NCBI GenBank assembly: GCA_022452145.1
Contig: JAKURY010000013.1
Coordinates: 1 to 64,000, forward strand
Length of the DNA: 64,000 nt
Direction of reading: 5' to 3'
Source: Acidimicrobiales bacterium
Lineage (GTDB): Bacteria; Actinomycetota; Acidimicrobiia; Acidimicrobiales; MedAcidi-G1
In this document: piece by piece, positions 39,669-48,510 of the stretch
Position numbering within the stretch: position 1 is the first letter of the stretch
Layout of the letters: each line of letters begins with the position of its first letter
Position numbers and translations under genes: made by a program
The notes under the pieces: model-generated
Told to the model about the DNA's origin: nothing
Databases searched by the model: none
What the model saw: the letters and a program-made list of their open reading frames with translations, nothing else

Positions 39669-41345
39669 TCAGGTGCGCGGGTCCGGCGGTGCCCTGAAGG
39701 TGGGGATCCTGGCCAGCGGATCGGCCAGCGTGCCGTCACAGTGCTCCAGCCGCAGTCGGTGGGACTCGCCGTCCAGCCATGCCGCTACACAGTGCAGTTC
39801 GTCTGCCAGGTCGCGGGGGATCGGCTCGCCTGGCACCGGCCGGTCGTCGGCTGCCGGCGAGAACCGCAGGGCGAGATCGCCGTCTGGCTCGCCGCACCAG
39901 GCATGTACCAACAGTCCGTCCTGGAACTCGGCGCCACCATGGTCCTGCACCCGGACCCGAAGCCGCCCCGATTCGCGGAGCCGGCGCAGGCGATGTTGGC
40001 GGCCCAGGGCTCCAGCCAGGACCGCGGTCCGGTCCCTGAGGTCCGCCGCCTCCTCGAAGCGTTCCTCAGCTGCAAGCCGTCGCATCCGATCGGCAAGGGG
40101 GTCGATCAACAGGTCGGGTCGGGAGGTGAGCCCGGCCACCGCCCTGGCGACGATCGCGGCGTAGCCGTCCTCGTCGATCTGACCACTGCACGGGCAGGTC
40201 GCCAGCCCGAGCTGTGCCGGCACGCACGGTCCGGTGCCTGGGGTTGGCGCCGGTCGGGTCGTGCAGCGACGCAGCGGGACCACCGCCTGGATGGCATCGA
40301 TGACCATTCGGGCCGCCGACGTGGAGGTGACCGGCCCTATGTAGAGCCCGCCGTCCTGCTTCAGGACCCGGGCGGTCGACAGCCGCGGGAACCGTTCCCC
40401 AAGGGAGAGCTTGACGTAGGCGTAGTGACGCCAGGTTGTTCCCTGACGGTTGAAGCGCGGCTCGTGCTCGTGGATCAGGCGGATCTCGACCACGGCGGCC
40501 TCGAGTGGGCCGGTGCAGTCCCGATGGTCGATACGGGTCGTCTCACGGAGCATCTGTGCGGTCTTGCGCCGGGTGTCGGTCGAGAAGTAGCTCCGGACCC
40601 GCGCCCGGAGGTTGGTTGCCCGGCCCACGTAGATGACCTCGCCACGGCGACCTCGGAACAGGTATACGCCGGGCGATCGTGGGAGGGACTCGGTCATGCG
40701 CAGCTTGGCGGCCTGCGGATGGCCGGCCATCTTCGGGAGCAGGAGCAGGTCGTCCAGCCCGGTCACACCGAGCGCCCCGGCACGTTCGATGAGCAGGTGG
40801 AGTAGGTCACCGGTGGCCAGGGCGTCGTCCAGCGCCCGGTGGGAGGGTCGGTGGTCGAGGCGTAGCAGCGATGCGAGGGTGTCGAGGCGGCAGTTGGGTA
40901 CCTCCTCCCCGAGTAGGCGTCGGGCCAGGCCGCAGGTGTCGATCGAACGGTTGGAGAGCGGCGGGCGGTCCGCCCCGGCCAGCGCAGCCCGGAGGAACGC
41001 CAGGTCGAAGCGGACGTTGTGGCCCACCACAACGGCGTCGCCGAGGAACTCGAGGAAGGAGGGGAGGACCTCGGCGATCCGTGGTGCGTCGACCAGCATG
41101 GCCGAGGTGATGCCGGTCAGGACCGTGATGGACGGTGGGATCCCGCACCCCGGGTCGACGAGCGACTGGAAGGTGCCGAGGCACTCGCCGCCCCTTAGCT
41201 TCACGGCGCCGATCTCGGTGATGGAGCACTCGGCGGGTGAGATTCCGGTCGTCTCCAGGTCGACGATGCAGAAGGTCACGTCGGCGAGCGGAGTGCCGAG
41301 GTCCGCAAGGCTCCGTTGGAGCGGGTCTGCCACCGATTTCGTCAC
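39669..41345 (-). CDS. DnaQ-like 3'-5' exonuclease fused to UvrC-like GIY-YIG nuclease
   Basis: A 558-residue fusion known from Actinobacteria. Residues about 25-185 are a DEDDh exonuclease: IVDLETTGISPAE (Asp, Glu), GHNVRFDLAFL and HRALDDALATGDLL (His, Asp). After a linker comes a GIY-YIG nuclease (SPGVYLFRGRRGEVIYVGRATNLRAR) followed by UvrC-like sequence, with a UVR motif DRMRRLAAEERFEEAADLRD that binds UvrB in UvrC. The UvrC C-terminal endonuclease and HhH domains are absent, so it resembles a Cho-like enzyme joined to a proofreading exonuclease. A repair role is inferred. GTG 41345 is the likely start; a TTG at 41357 is in frame. Confidence 0.9.
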   Translation of the reverse strand: MTKSVADPLQRSLADLGTPLADVTFCIVDLETTGISPAECSITEIGAVKLRGGECLGTFQSLVDPGCGIPPSITVLTGITSAMLVDAPRIAEVLPSFLEFLGDAVVVGHNVRFDLAFLRAALAGADRPPLSNRSIDTCGLARRLLGEEVPNCRLDTLASLLRLDHRPSHRALDDALATGDLLHLLIERAGALGVTGLDDLLLLPKMAGHPQAAKLRMTESLPRSPGVYLFRGRRGEVIYVGRATNLRARVRSYFSTDTRRKTAQMLRETTRIDHRDCTGPLEAAVVEIRLIHEHEPRFNRQGTTWRHYAYVKLSLGERFPRLSTARVLKQDGGLYIGPVTSTSAARMVIDAIQAVVPLRRCTTRPAPTPGTGPCVPAQLGLATCPCSGQIDEDGYAAIVARAVAGLTSRPDLLIDPLADRMRRLAAEERFEEAADLRDRTAVLAGALGRQHRLRRLRESGRLRVRVQDHGGAEFQDGLLVHAWCGEPDGDLALRFSPAADDRPVPGEPIPRDLADELHCVAAWLDGESHRLRLEHCDGTLADPLARIPTFRAPPDPRT

Positions 41346-41429
41346 CGGTCCAGTCAACCGAACAGGTGTTCGTGCGTCAAGGACCGGTTCCGGACACGGC
41401 TGTCACACCCCGCTGGGAGGATGCAGGGC

Positions 41430-41642
41430 ATGCGAGACGACACACTGCTCATCGACTGCGGCACCTGCGCCGAGCGCCATACGGACACATGCGACGACTG
41501 CGTGGTGACCTTCATATGTGGGCGCAGGCCAGGGGATGCCGTGGTGGTCGACCTGGCCGGGTTCCGGGCCATCGGGATGCTGGGCCAAGTCGGGCTGGTA
41601 CCACCGCTGCGCCACTCGGAACAGTTGACGGCGGGCCGCTGA
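41430..41642 (+). CDS. Small Cys-rich protein, putative zinc-binding
   Basis: A 70-residue protein: LLIDCGTCAERHTDTCDDCVVTFIC has two CxxC pairs about eight residues apart plus a further Cys, the form of a small zinc knuckle, followed by a hydrophobic strand-helix tail (AVVVDLAGFRAIGMLGQVGL). No family name comes to mind. GGGAGG lies 9 nt before ATG 41430. Thirty-six nt separate it from queG on the same strand, so they may be co-transcribed. Confidence 0.6.
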   Translation: MRDDTLLIDCGTCAERHTDTCDDCVVTFICGRRPGDAVVVDLAGFRAIGMLGQVGLVPPLRHSEQLTAGR

Positions 41643-41678
41643 TCGCCCCACCCCTCGGCGCCGTGCGACCATGGCCCG

Positions 41679-42785
41679 ATGGAGGAGTCCGCCCACCTGC
41701 TGAAGGCCGACCTCCTCGCGCTGGGGCGATCCGTTGGCCTCGATGCCGTGGGGGTGACCGGTGCCGAGCCGTTCCCCGAGGTGCGCTCAGAGTTGGAGAG
41801 ACGTAGAGCGGATGGCCTGCACGGCGGAATGCAGTTCACCTTCCGCAACCCGGCCCGGTCGACCGACCCGAGGCGAATCCTGGAGGGTGCGAGGTCCATC
41901 CTCGTAGGAGCCCGGCGGACCCCGGCACCGCGCCTGGCCGACGTCGGTGCCGGCCGCCTCCGGATCGCCGCCTACGCCAGGCACGACCACTACGGAGCAC
42001 TCCGTGCCGGCCTCGACCACTTGGCCGACCGCCTCAGGGCTGATGGATGGGCGGCCCGGGTCGTGGCCGACGACAACGCCCTGGTGGACCGGGCGGCAGC
42101 CGTCCGGGCCGGGATCGGGTGGTACGGCCACAACGCCAATGTCCTGCTCCCCGGACGGGGAAGCTGGTTCGTCCTCGGCGCAGTGGTGACGGATGCCGCA
42201 CTGCCGCCATCGGACCCGGTCGACGAGGGTTGCGGAACCTGCAGGCGGTGCATCGACGGCTGTCCGACCGGGGCCATCGTGGAACCGGGGGTGGTCGACG
42301 CCCGGCGGTGCCTGGCGTGGCTGGTCCAGGCACCCGGGTCCATTCCGCGTGTGTACCGGAAGGCCCTCGGCGGTCGGCTCTACGGGTGTGACGACTGCCA
42401 GGAGGTGTGTCCGGTCGGCCGGTCGGAGGTGGTGGCGGACGGGACCGAGGATCCGGCGGCTGACGTGGAAGCGGTCGACGTGCTGGAAGCCGACGACCAC
42501 GAGCTGCTGGAGCGCTTCGGGCGCTGGTACATAGCGGAGCGGGATCCCCGGTACCTCCGACGCAACGCCCTGGTGGCCCTCGGGAACACTGCGGCCGGCG
42601 ACGATCCGACGGCCGTCCGGCTGCTCGTGGCGTTCCTGGCCGATCCCGATCCGATCCTGCGGTCCCACGCGGCCTGGGCCGCGTCGGCGCTGGGCCGTTA
42701 TGACCTCCTGGGGGACCTGGACGATGACGGGGATCCGCTGGTCGCCGAGGAGATGGCGGTGATCAGGGGCAGGGTGGGACCGTGA
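41679..42785 (+). CDS. queG: Epoxyqueuosine reductase
   Basis: Cobalamin- and Fe-S-dependent reductase (368 residues) for the last step of queuosine synthesis in tRNA. The N-terminal cobalamin-binding reductive-dehalogenase-like part includes GIGWYGHNANVLLPGRGSWFVLGAVVTD; two [4Fe-4S] clusters are bound by CGTCRRCIDGCPTGAI and the later C residues in YGCDDCQEVCP; the C-terminal 80 residues have HEAT-like helices (RNALVALGNTAAGDDPTAVR) that contact tRNA. Length and domain order match QueG. Its TGA overlaps the next gene's GTG. No other queuosine genes are in the window. Confidence 0.93.
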   Translation: MEESAHLLKADLLALGRSVGLDAVGVTGAEPFPEVRSELERRRADGLHGGMQFTFRNPARSTDPRRILEGARSILVGARRTPAPRLADVGAGRLRIAAYARHDHYGALRAGLDHLADRLRADGWAARVVADDNALVDRAAAVRAGIGWYGHNANVLLPGRGSWFVLGAVVTDAALPPSDPVDEGCGTCRRCIDGCPTGAIVEPGVVDARRCLAWLVQAPGSIPRVYRKALGGRLYGCDDCQEVCPVGRSEVVADGTEDPAADVEAVDVLEADDHELLERFGRWYIAERDPRYLRRNALVALGNTAAGDDPTAVRLLVAFLADPDPILRSHAAWAASALGRYDLLGDLDDDGDPLVAEEMAVIRGRVGP

Positions 42786-43915
42786 GGCGACACCTGTTGG
42801 TGACCAACGACTTTCCGCCGAAGGTCGGGGGCATCCAGTCCTACCTGTGGGAGCTCTGGCGACGCCTCCCCCCGGACGACGTCGCCGTCCACACCACGCC
42901 GTACGCCGGGGCGGACGCCTTCGACGCCGACCAGGCCTTCACGTTGAGTCGCTCCAGGGAGCCGGTGCTGCTGCCCACGCGGAGCGTGGCCCGTCGGGTC
43001 GGACGGCTGGCGGCCGGACACGATGCCGAGTTGGTGGTATGGGATCCCGCCCTCCCTGTCGGGTACGCCGCGTCCCGCGTGGACCGTCCCTACGCCGTGG
43101 TCCTGCACGGTGCCGAGGTCACGGTGCCCGGTCGGCTCCCGGTCGGTCGTTCGCTGCTGGCGCGGGTCCTCAGCGGGGCCTCGCTGGTGATCTGTGCCGG
43201 CAACTATCCGGCCATGGAGGCCTCGCGCGCCGCCGATCGCGACCTGCCCACGGTGGTGGTACCCCCCGGGGTTGACACCGACCGCTTCCGTCCCCTGGAT
43301 GCCGGGGAACGGGCCTCTGTCCGTACCGACCTGGGGCTTCCGGTGGATGCGCCGCTGGTGGTCGGCGTCAGCCGGCTGGTCCCCCGCAAGGGCATGGACA
43401 CGCTGATCCGGGCCGCGGCACGCCTCCGTCGACGGGAGCCCGACCTGGTGGTCGCCATCGCCGGATCGGGGCGTGATCGGCGGCGCCTCGAGGGCCTGGT
43501 GGCATCCACCGACGCGCCGGTACGCCTGTTGGGCCGTGTTCCGGAAGAACTCCTGCCCGGGCTCTACGGGGCCGGCGACGTGTTCTCCATGCCGTGCCGG
43601 ACCCGCTGGGGAGGCCTGGAGCAGGAGGGGTTCGGCATCGTGTTCGTGGAGGCGGCCGCCGCAGGGGTGGTCCAGGTGGCCGGCGACAGCGGTGGTTCGG
43701 CCGAAGCGGTGGAGCATGGTCGTACCGGATTGGTGGTCGGGCCCCCTGGAGTGGTCGACCGGTTGGCAGACGCCCTGGCAGGCCTGCTGGGCGATGACGA
43801 TCGTCGCGCGGAGATGGGGCGGCGAGGCCGGGAGAGGGCCGTGTCCGAGTTCGCCTACGACGTCCTGGCCGACCGCCTCCGTGACGGGATCGACGGTGCG
43901 ACCCTAAAGGGCTGA
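42782..43915 (+). CDS. pimB: GT4 glycosyltransferase, PimB'-like mannosyltransferase
   Basis: A 377-residue GT-B glycosyltransferase resembling PimB', which adds the second mannose to phosphatidyl-inositol monomannoside at the inner membrane face. N-terminal LLVTNDFPPKVGGIQSYLWEL is the PimB' signature; the donor-binding half has VVGVSRLVPRKGMDTLIRA, FSMPCRTRWGGLEQEGFGIVFVEAAAAGV (catalytic EX7E: E and the EGFG block) and VVAGDSGG-like VAGDSGGSAEAVEHG. Start GTG 42782 overlaps the queG stop by 4 nt. Substrate assignment is by family resemblance. Confidence 0.82.
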   Translation: MRRHLLVTNDFPPKVGGIQSYLWELWRRLPPDDVAVHTTPYAGADAFDADQAFTLSRSREPVLLPTRSVARRVGRLAAGHDAELVVWDPALPVGYAASRVDRPYAVVLHGAEVTVPGRLPVGRSLLARVLSGASLVICAGNYPAMEASRAADRDLPTVVVPPGVDTDRFRPLDAGERASVRTDLGLPVDAPLVVGVSRLVPRKGMDTLIRAAARLRRREPDLVVAIAGSGRDRRRLEGLVASTDAPVRLLGRVPEELLPGLYGAGDVFSMPCRTRWGGLEQEGFGIVFVEAAAAGVVQVAGDSGGSAEAVEHGRTGLVVGPPGVVDRLADALAGLLGDDDRRAEMGRRGRERAVSEFAYDVLADRLRDGIDGATLKG

Positions 43916-43949
43916 CAGGCTGACGGTGAGCTGGGCTGACGGGCTGACG
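43907..43949 (+). repeat. Imperfect GGCTGACGG tandem repeats
   Basis: Four copies of a GGCTGAC(A/G)G unit in two closely spaced pairs straddle the pimB-like stop codon, separated by GTGAGCT. Short, low-complexity; no function seen. Confidence 0.4.
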
Positions 43950-44052
43950 GTCCAACACGAAGCTGGAAGGTCCCGGCCCGGTCCGATGGGGCCGGAGGAA
44001 CCCACCACCGGGAGTTCGACGGCCGGTAGTGTCGGCGGTGAGGAGGCCATCC

Positions 44053-44511
44053 ATGACCGATCACGCCAGCCAGCGCATCATCGTGCGGGCGACCCCGGAG
44101 CGCTGCTATGAGACGGTGCTTGACGTCGAGCGGCTTCCGGAGTGGGCGCCCGACATCAAGGAGGCCGAGGTCCTGGTCCGCGACGACCTGGGGCGTCCGG
44201 GCGACGTGGCCTTCCGCGCGGCTGCGATGGGCCGGAGCACCAACTACACCCTGCGGTACACCTACGGTTCCAACCCGCTTCGCATCTCGTGGCGCCTCGT
44301 CGAGGGAGACCTTCTGAGGCGGATGAGCGGTGGCTACGAGTTCCTCGCCGTGGAGGGGGATGCCGACGCGGCGCTCGTGGTCTACGACCTCGACGTGGAC
44401 CTCATCATCGGGCTTCCCGGCTTCGTGAAGCGTCGCCTGGAGGCCAAGGTCGTCCACGCCGCGATCGACGACCTGAAGGCCCGCATAGAGGTAGGCGCAC
44501 CCACCAGCTGA
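44053..44511 (+). CDS. SRPBCC/START-type lipid-binding domain protein
   Basis: A 152-residue helix-grip protein (polyketide cyclase/Coq10-like). Family blocks: [37 protein letters not shown] at the N-terminus, [31 protein letters not shown] in the middle and a long C-terminal helix ([22 protein letters not shown]). The cavity probably binds a hydrophobic ligand. AGGAGG about 7 nt upstream supports ATG 44053; GTG 44038, 5 nt behind TAGTGT, is in frame and would be a leaderless alternative. Sits just before alaC. Confidence 0.85.
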   Translation: MTDHASQRIIVRATPERCYETVLDVERLPEWAPDIKEAEVLVRDDLGRPGDVAFRAAAMGRSTNYTLRYTYGSNPLRISWRLVEGDLLRRMSGGYEFLAVEGDADAALVVYDLDVDLIIGLPGFVKRRLEAKVVHAAIDDLKARIEVGAPTS

Positions 44512-44561
44512 TCGGGCCGGTCCGGCTCCTCCGACCGGCCTCCGGGGTGGAAGGCCACAGG

Positions 44562-44567
44562 TACGCT
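44562..44567 (+). promoter_or_regulatory. Predicted -10 box TACGCT of alaC
   Basis: TACGCT-N6-ATG (start 44574); leaderless start likely. Confidence 0.5.
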
Positions 44568-44573
44568 CCGACG

Positions 44574-45752
44574 ATGGAGTTCCGGCGCATCACCTCGCTG
44601 CCACCGTACGTATTCACGATCATCGACACGCTCAAGGTGGAGGCACGCAGGGCCGGCGAGGACGTGATCGACCTAGGCTTCGGCAACCCCGACCTGCCTT
44701 CGCCCGACGTGGCCGTGGAAAAGCTCTGCGAGGCGGTGCACAACCCCCGGAACCACCGCTACTCGTCAAGTCGCGGGATTCCGAAGCTGCGAGAGGCTGT
44801 CGCCGACCTCTACAAGCGCCGCTTCGACGTCGACCTGGATCCGGAGACCCAGGTACTCAACACGATCGGCGCCAAGGAGGGGTTCTCCCACCTCATGTGG
44901 GTGCTCCTGCAACCTGGCGACGCCGCCCTCGTCCCGTCCCCGTCGTATCCGATCCACCGTTATTCGCCGCTGTTCGCCGGTGCCGAGGTGCGGGAGATGC
45001 CGTTCACCACCGACGGCGACTTCATAGCCATGCTGAAGGATGGCTGGGACTACTCGTGGCCCAGACCGCGGGTGATCGTCCTCTCCTTTCCCCACAATCC
45101 CACGACGGCCTGTGTGGACCTTGCGTTCATGGAGGAGGTCGTGGGCTTCGCCCGTGAGCGTGACGTGGTGCTGGTCCACGACTTCGCCTATGCGGACCTC
45201 GGGTTCGACGGCTACCGACCGCCCTCGATCCTCCAGGTGCCCGGCGCCGACGAAGTGGCTGTCGAGCTCTATTCGATGACTAAGAGTTATTCGATGGCGG
45301 GGTGGCGGGTGGCCTTCATGGTCGGCAACGCCGGGGTGGTGGCAGCCCTCACCAAGCTGAAGTCCTACCTCGACTACGGCACGTTCCAACCGATCCAGAT
45401 AGCGGCCACCGTGACCCTGAACGAGGCCTCGGAGCATCCCTCCGAGGTGTGCGGCATCTACCAGTCCCGTCGGGATGCCCTCTGTGACGGTCTGAACCGG
45501 ATCGGATGGGCCATCCAGCCACCGAAGGGAACGATGTTCGCCTGGGCCCCCATTCCGGAGCCCTACCGCTCCATGGGATCGGTGGAGTTCGCCTCCCTCC
45601 TGGTCCGGGAGGCCAACGTCGCCGTCTCACCCGGCTTGGGCTTCGGCCCGGGCGGCGAGGGCCATGTGCGCTTCGCCCTGATCGAGAACGAACAGCGGAT
45701 CGGCCAGGCGGTCAGGAACCTGAGGGGAGCGTTGGATCGCCTGGATCCGTGA
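44574..45752 (+). CDS. alaC: Alanine-type aminotransferase AlaC family
   Basis: PLP-dependent fold-type I aminotransferase (392 residues), matching the E. coli AlaC pattern along its length: [93 protein letters not shown], the PLP Lys in [19 protein letters not shown] and [12 protein letters not shown]. AlaC interconverts alanine/2-oxoglutarate with pyruvate/glutamate. Its last 41 bp overlap, tail to tail, the end of the convergent GerMN lipoprotein gene. Confidence 0.92.
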   Translation: MEFRRITSLPPYVFTIIDTLKVEARRAGEDVIDLGFGNPDLPSPDVAVEKLCEAVHNPRNHRYSSSRGIPKLREAVADLYKRRFDVDLDPETQVLNTIGAKEGFSHLMWVLLQPGDAALVPSPSYPIHRYSPLFAGAEVREMPFTTDGDFIAMLKDGWDYSWPRPRVIVLSFPHNPTTACVDLAFMEEVVGFARERDVVLVHDFAYADLGFDGYRPPSILQVPGADEVAVELYSMTKSYSMAGWRVAFMVGNAGVVAALTKLKSYLDYGTFQPIQIAATVTLNEASEHPSEVCGIYQSRRDALCDGLNRIGWAIQPPKGTMFAWAPIPEPYRSMGSVEFASLLVREANVAVSPGLGFGPGGEGHVRFALIENEQRIGQAVRNLRGALDRLDP

Positions 45753-46368
45753 CCTGGTTGGCCAGGAAGCCGACGTAGTTCCCGCAGGTCACCGGAGCCC
45801 CCTCCTCGGGGGGATCGCCGTCGCTGACCGGCACGTTGATGGCCTCGAGGCCCTCATCGCCGGCGAGCAGGATGGCCACCCGGTCGATCTCGGCACCGGC
45901 AACCAGGTTCACCGCCGTGCAGACCAGCATGGCGAAGGCCAGCCGGTTGCCGGCGCTGTCATCCTGGGGGAAGCCGTCCAGGCTGTCGAGGTGGATCTCC
46001 AGCAGGCCATTGACGAGGACCGTGCCGATCACCGTGGAGCCCTCGGCGAACGGGGAGATGAGCTCGGACTCCTGTTCGGCGGCGGTGGGCCCTGCGAGGA
46101 CCTTGTCGAGGATGACGTTGATGGATCCGTCTCCTGCGATCTCCCGGTCGACGACCTCCAGGATCATCCGGTCGTCCTCAGTCAGCCGGGCCATGTAGAT
46201 CTGCACCGACTCCGTGGGGGCCGGGGCCTCGGTGGTGGTCGACGCAGCGGGCAGGAGGGCGTCGGGAAGCTCGGCCACGAGGTTTCGGGCCTGATCGTCG
46301 ATGGGGATCGCGCAGCCGGCGAGGACGGCAACGACAAACAGGGCGGTGATCGGGCTACGAACGCCCAT
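45712..46368 (-). CDS. GerMN-domain lipoprotein (LpqB-like position)
   Basis: A 218-residue exported lipoprotein: signal with lipobox LAGC, a Thr/Pro-rich spacer, then a GerMN (sporulation/germination) fold, with [43 protein letters not shown] and [35 protein letters not shown]. In Mycobacterium and relatives the lipoprotein LpqB, which contains a GerMN domain plus a propeller, is encoded directly after mtrAB and modulates the MtrB sensor; here only the GerMN part is present. ATG 46368 overlaps the mtrB stop (TGATG), so it is co-translated. Confidence 0.85.
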   Translation of the reverse strand: MGVRSPITALFVVAVLAGCAIPIDDQARNLVAELPDALLPAASTTTEAPAPTESVQIYMARLTEDDRMILEVVDREIAGDGSINVILDKVLAGPTAAEQESELISPFAEGSTVIGTVLVNGLLEIHLDSLDGFPQDDSAGNRLAFAMLVCTAVNLVAGAEIDRVAILLAGDEGLEAINVPVSDGDPPEEGAPVTCGNYVGFLANQVTDPGDPTLPSGS

Positions 46369-47753
46369 CAGGCACCCTCCCCGGGGAGGGGCAGCTCGAG
46401 CACGAAGCGGGCGCCCGGTCGGCCGTCGGGGCGGTCTTCCACCCACACCCGGCCACCATGGAGGCGGAGGTCCTCGACCACGAGGCTGAGGCCGAGTCCC
46501 GTTCCGCCGTCGTCGGTCCGACGTCCTCCGGCCGAGCCGCGGGAGAAGCGCTCGAATATCGCCTCGCGTTCCCGTACCGGGACGCCGGCACCCTCGTCCT
46601 CAACGATGATCCGGAGCGACTCGTCGTGCTCGAGGGCCATGGCCGTGGCTCCGCCGCCGTAGCGCTCGGCGTTGTCAAGGAGGTTGGACATGACGCGGGC
46701 GAGGCGGCGCTTGTCGGCGACGATGACGATGGAACTGGAATCGTCGGGCAGCCGGAGCGGAACCCGCCCGGTACCCCGGGCAGTCGCCTCGAGGAACCTT
46801 GCGATGTCGACATCGGCCAGGTCCAGGGCCGCCATCCCTGCGTCGAATCCGGAGATCTCCAGTAGGTCGTTGACCAGCCTGTTGAAGCGCTCCAGGTCGG
46901 CGACCAGCAGGTCGAGGGCGGTCTGGGACCGCTCCGAGAGTTCCCCCCGGCGTGACTCCAGCACCCCGACCCCGGCCATGAGGGTCGTTAGCGGGCTGCG
47001 GAGCTCGTGGCTGACGTCCGAGGCGAACCTGGCGTCCCGTTGGATCCTCCCCTCGAGCGCCCGAGCCATCTCGTTGAAGGAGTCCGAGAGTCGGTCCAGG
47101 TCGGGATCGGCCTGGGCTCCGAGACGGGTGTCCAGTCGCCCACCGGCGATTGCTTCGGCGGCTTCCCGGACCCGACGTAGTGGGCGGAGCGTTCGACGGC
47201 TGGCCCAGGACCCGAGCAGGGCGGCCAGGATCGTGGTCACGGCGCCCGTACCCAGTAGCACGAACCGGAGGTCGTCCAGGGTCCGCTCGACCTCGGAGAG
47301 GTCGCTGATCGTGTAGTAGTCGGCGTCGAAGGCGACCAGCGGGATGCCGACCACGAACCGTGGCTCGCCCCGGACCCTTGCCAGCATCTGTCCGGAGCGC
47401 CGGTCGGCCAGCCGGGCCACCAGCAATTCCGGCAGATCGGCCCGGTCCAGCTCGGGTGCGAGGAGCCAGTCGTCGGCGAGCCGGATGATCCTCTGACCAC
47501 CTTCGATCCTGGTCAGGGAGTCGACGATGGTGGGGAGGTCCTCGATGGAGGAGTCCGGGGTGAGCTGGTTGGAGAGCCGGGTGGCGTTGCTCACTGCCAT
47601 GGCCGCAGCGGCGTCCTCCCGGGTGTCGAGCAATTGCTGGCGGGTGAGCAGCAGGGTCATTCCGCCCAGCAGGACCGAGATGAACAGCCCGCCGATGGCG
47701 AACATGACCGAGATCTGGGCACCGAGCCCCAGCCGGGTGGTGTCGTCGGTCAT
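46368..47753 (-). CDS. mtrB: Sensor histidine kinase, MtrB-like
   Basis: Membrane kinase (461 residues). A first transmembrane helix (ISVMFAIGGLFISVLLGGMTLLL), an extracellular domain of about 130 residues, a second helix (VLLGTGAVTTILAALLGSWAS), a HAMP domain (RTLRPLRRVREAAEAIAGGRLDTRL), the DHp helix with phospho-acceptor His in DVSHELRSPLTTLM, and an ATPase domain with N-box MSNLLDNAERYGGG, G1 EDEGAGVP and G2 GGTGLGLSLV. Its pairing with the OmpR-type regulator and the GerMN lipoprotein is the MtrA-MtrB-LpqB arrangement, linked to cell-envelope and division control. ATG 47753 is chosen; GTG 47759 is possible. Confidence 0.9.
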   Translation of the reverse strand: MTDDTTRLGLGAQISVMFAIGGLFISVLLGGMTLLLTRQQLLDTREDAAAAMAVSNATRLSNQLTPDSSIEDLPTIVDSLTRIEGGQRIIRLADDWLLAPELDRADLPELLVARLADRRSGQMLARVRGEPRFVVGIPLVAFDADYYTISDLSEVERTLDDLRFVLLGTGAVTTILAALLGSWASRRTLRPLRRVREAAEAIAGGRLDTRLGAQADPDLDRLSDSFNEMARALEGRIQRDARFASDVSHELRSPLTTLMAGVGVLESRRGELSERSQTALDLLVADLERFNRLVNDLLEISGFDAGMAALDLADVDIARFLEATARGTGRVPLRLPDDSSSIVIVADKRRLARVMSNLLDNAERYGGGATAMALEHDESLRIIVEDEGAGVPVREREAIFERFSRGSAGGRRTDDGGTGLGLSLVVEDLRLHGGRVWVEDRPDGRPGARFVLELPLPGEGA

Positions 47754-47771
47754 CGGCACGTCCAACCCTGC

Positions 47772-48452
47772 TCAGGTCTGGAGCTTGTAGCCCATGCCAC
47801 GAACGGTGACCACGTAGCGGGGGTTGGCAGGGTCGGGCTCGATCTTCATGCGCAGGCGCCGGACGTGGACGTCTACGAGGCGACCGTCCCCGAAGTAGTC
47901 GTAGCCCCAGACCCGTTCGAGCAGGTCCTCGCGGCTGAGGACGCGGTCGGGGTTTGTGGCCAATTCGAGGAGCAACCTGAACTCGGTCCGTGTGAGGTGG
48001 ACCTCCTCGCCGCGGTAGCGGACGACACCTGCCTCGGGGAGTACCTCCAGCTGGTCGACCTGGATCTGGGTCGGCCTGTCGGCGTCAGGTCGGATCCGGC
48101 GGAGCAGTGCCCGGATTCGGGCTGAGAGCTCCTTGGGATCGAAGGGCTTGCGGAGGTAGTCGTCGGCGCCGGCCTCCAGACCGGCCACCACGTCGTGGCT
48201 GTCGGAGCGGGCCGTCACCATGACGATGGGGACGTCACCCAGGCGGCGGATGCTCCGGCAGACCTCGAAGCCGTCCATTCCGGGCAGCATGATGTCGATC
48301 AGCACGACGTCGGCCGGCGTACGCGTGAAGGCCTCAAGGGCCTCCTCTCCACTGGCCGTCTCTTCGACGTCCCACCCCTCCTCCTCGAGGGCCAGGCGGA
48401 CCGCGGTGCGGATCCGCTGGTCGTCCTCGACGGTCAGGATGCGGGTGCTCAT
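47772..48452 (-). CDS. mtrA: OmpR-family response regulator, MtrA-like
   Basis: A 226-residue regulator: receiver domain with the acidic pair in VEDDQRIR, phospho-accepting Asp53 in LIDIMLPGMDGFEV, Thr in MVTARSDSHDVVAGLEAGADDYLRKPFDP (Lys), then an OmpR-type winged helix ending with SREDLLERVWGYDYFGDGRLVDVHVRRLRMKIEPDP and YVVTVRGMGYKL, close to MtrA. Expected to control envelope, osmotic-stress and division genes with MtrB. ATG 48452 is 6 nt behind CAGCAT; the longer frame at 48470 or 48527 seems unlikely. First gene of the mtrA-mtrB-GerMN operon. Confidence 0.9.
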   Translation of the reverse strand: MSTRILTVEDDQRIRTAVRLALEEEGWDVEETASGEEALEAFTRTPADVVLIDIMLPGMDGFEVCRSIRRLGDVPIVMVTARSDSHDVVAGLEAGADDYLRKPFDPKELSARIRALLRRIRPDADRPTQIQVDQLEVLPEAGVVRYRGEEVHLTRTEFRLLLELATNPDRVLSREDLLERVWGYDYFGDGRLVDVHVRRLRMKIEPDPANPRYVVTVRGMGYKLQT

Positions 48453-48458
48453 GGGGAG

Positions 48459-48464
48459 ATGCTG
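48459..48464 (-). promoter_or_regulatory. Possible -10 box CAGCAT of mtrA
   Basis: CAGCAT-N6-ATG on the minus strand (start 48452); spacing matches the other leaderless sites, first base deviates from TANNNT. Confidence 0.3.
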
Positions 48465-48510
48465 CCCCATGGAGGGCACCGCTGTCCCATATCGGGCGAT
48501 CCGGTACGCA

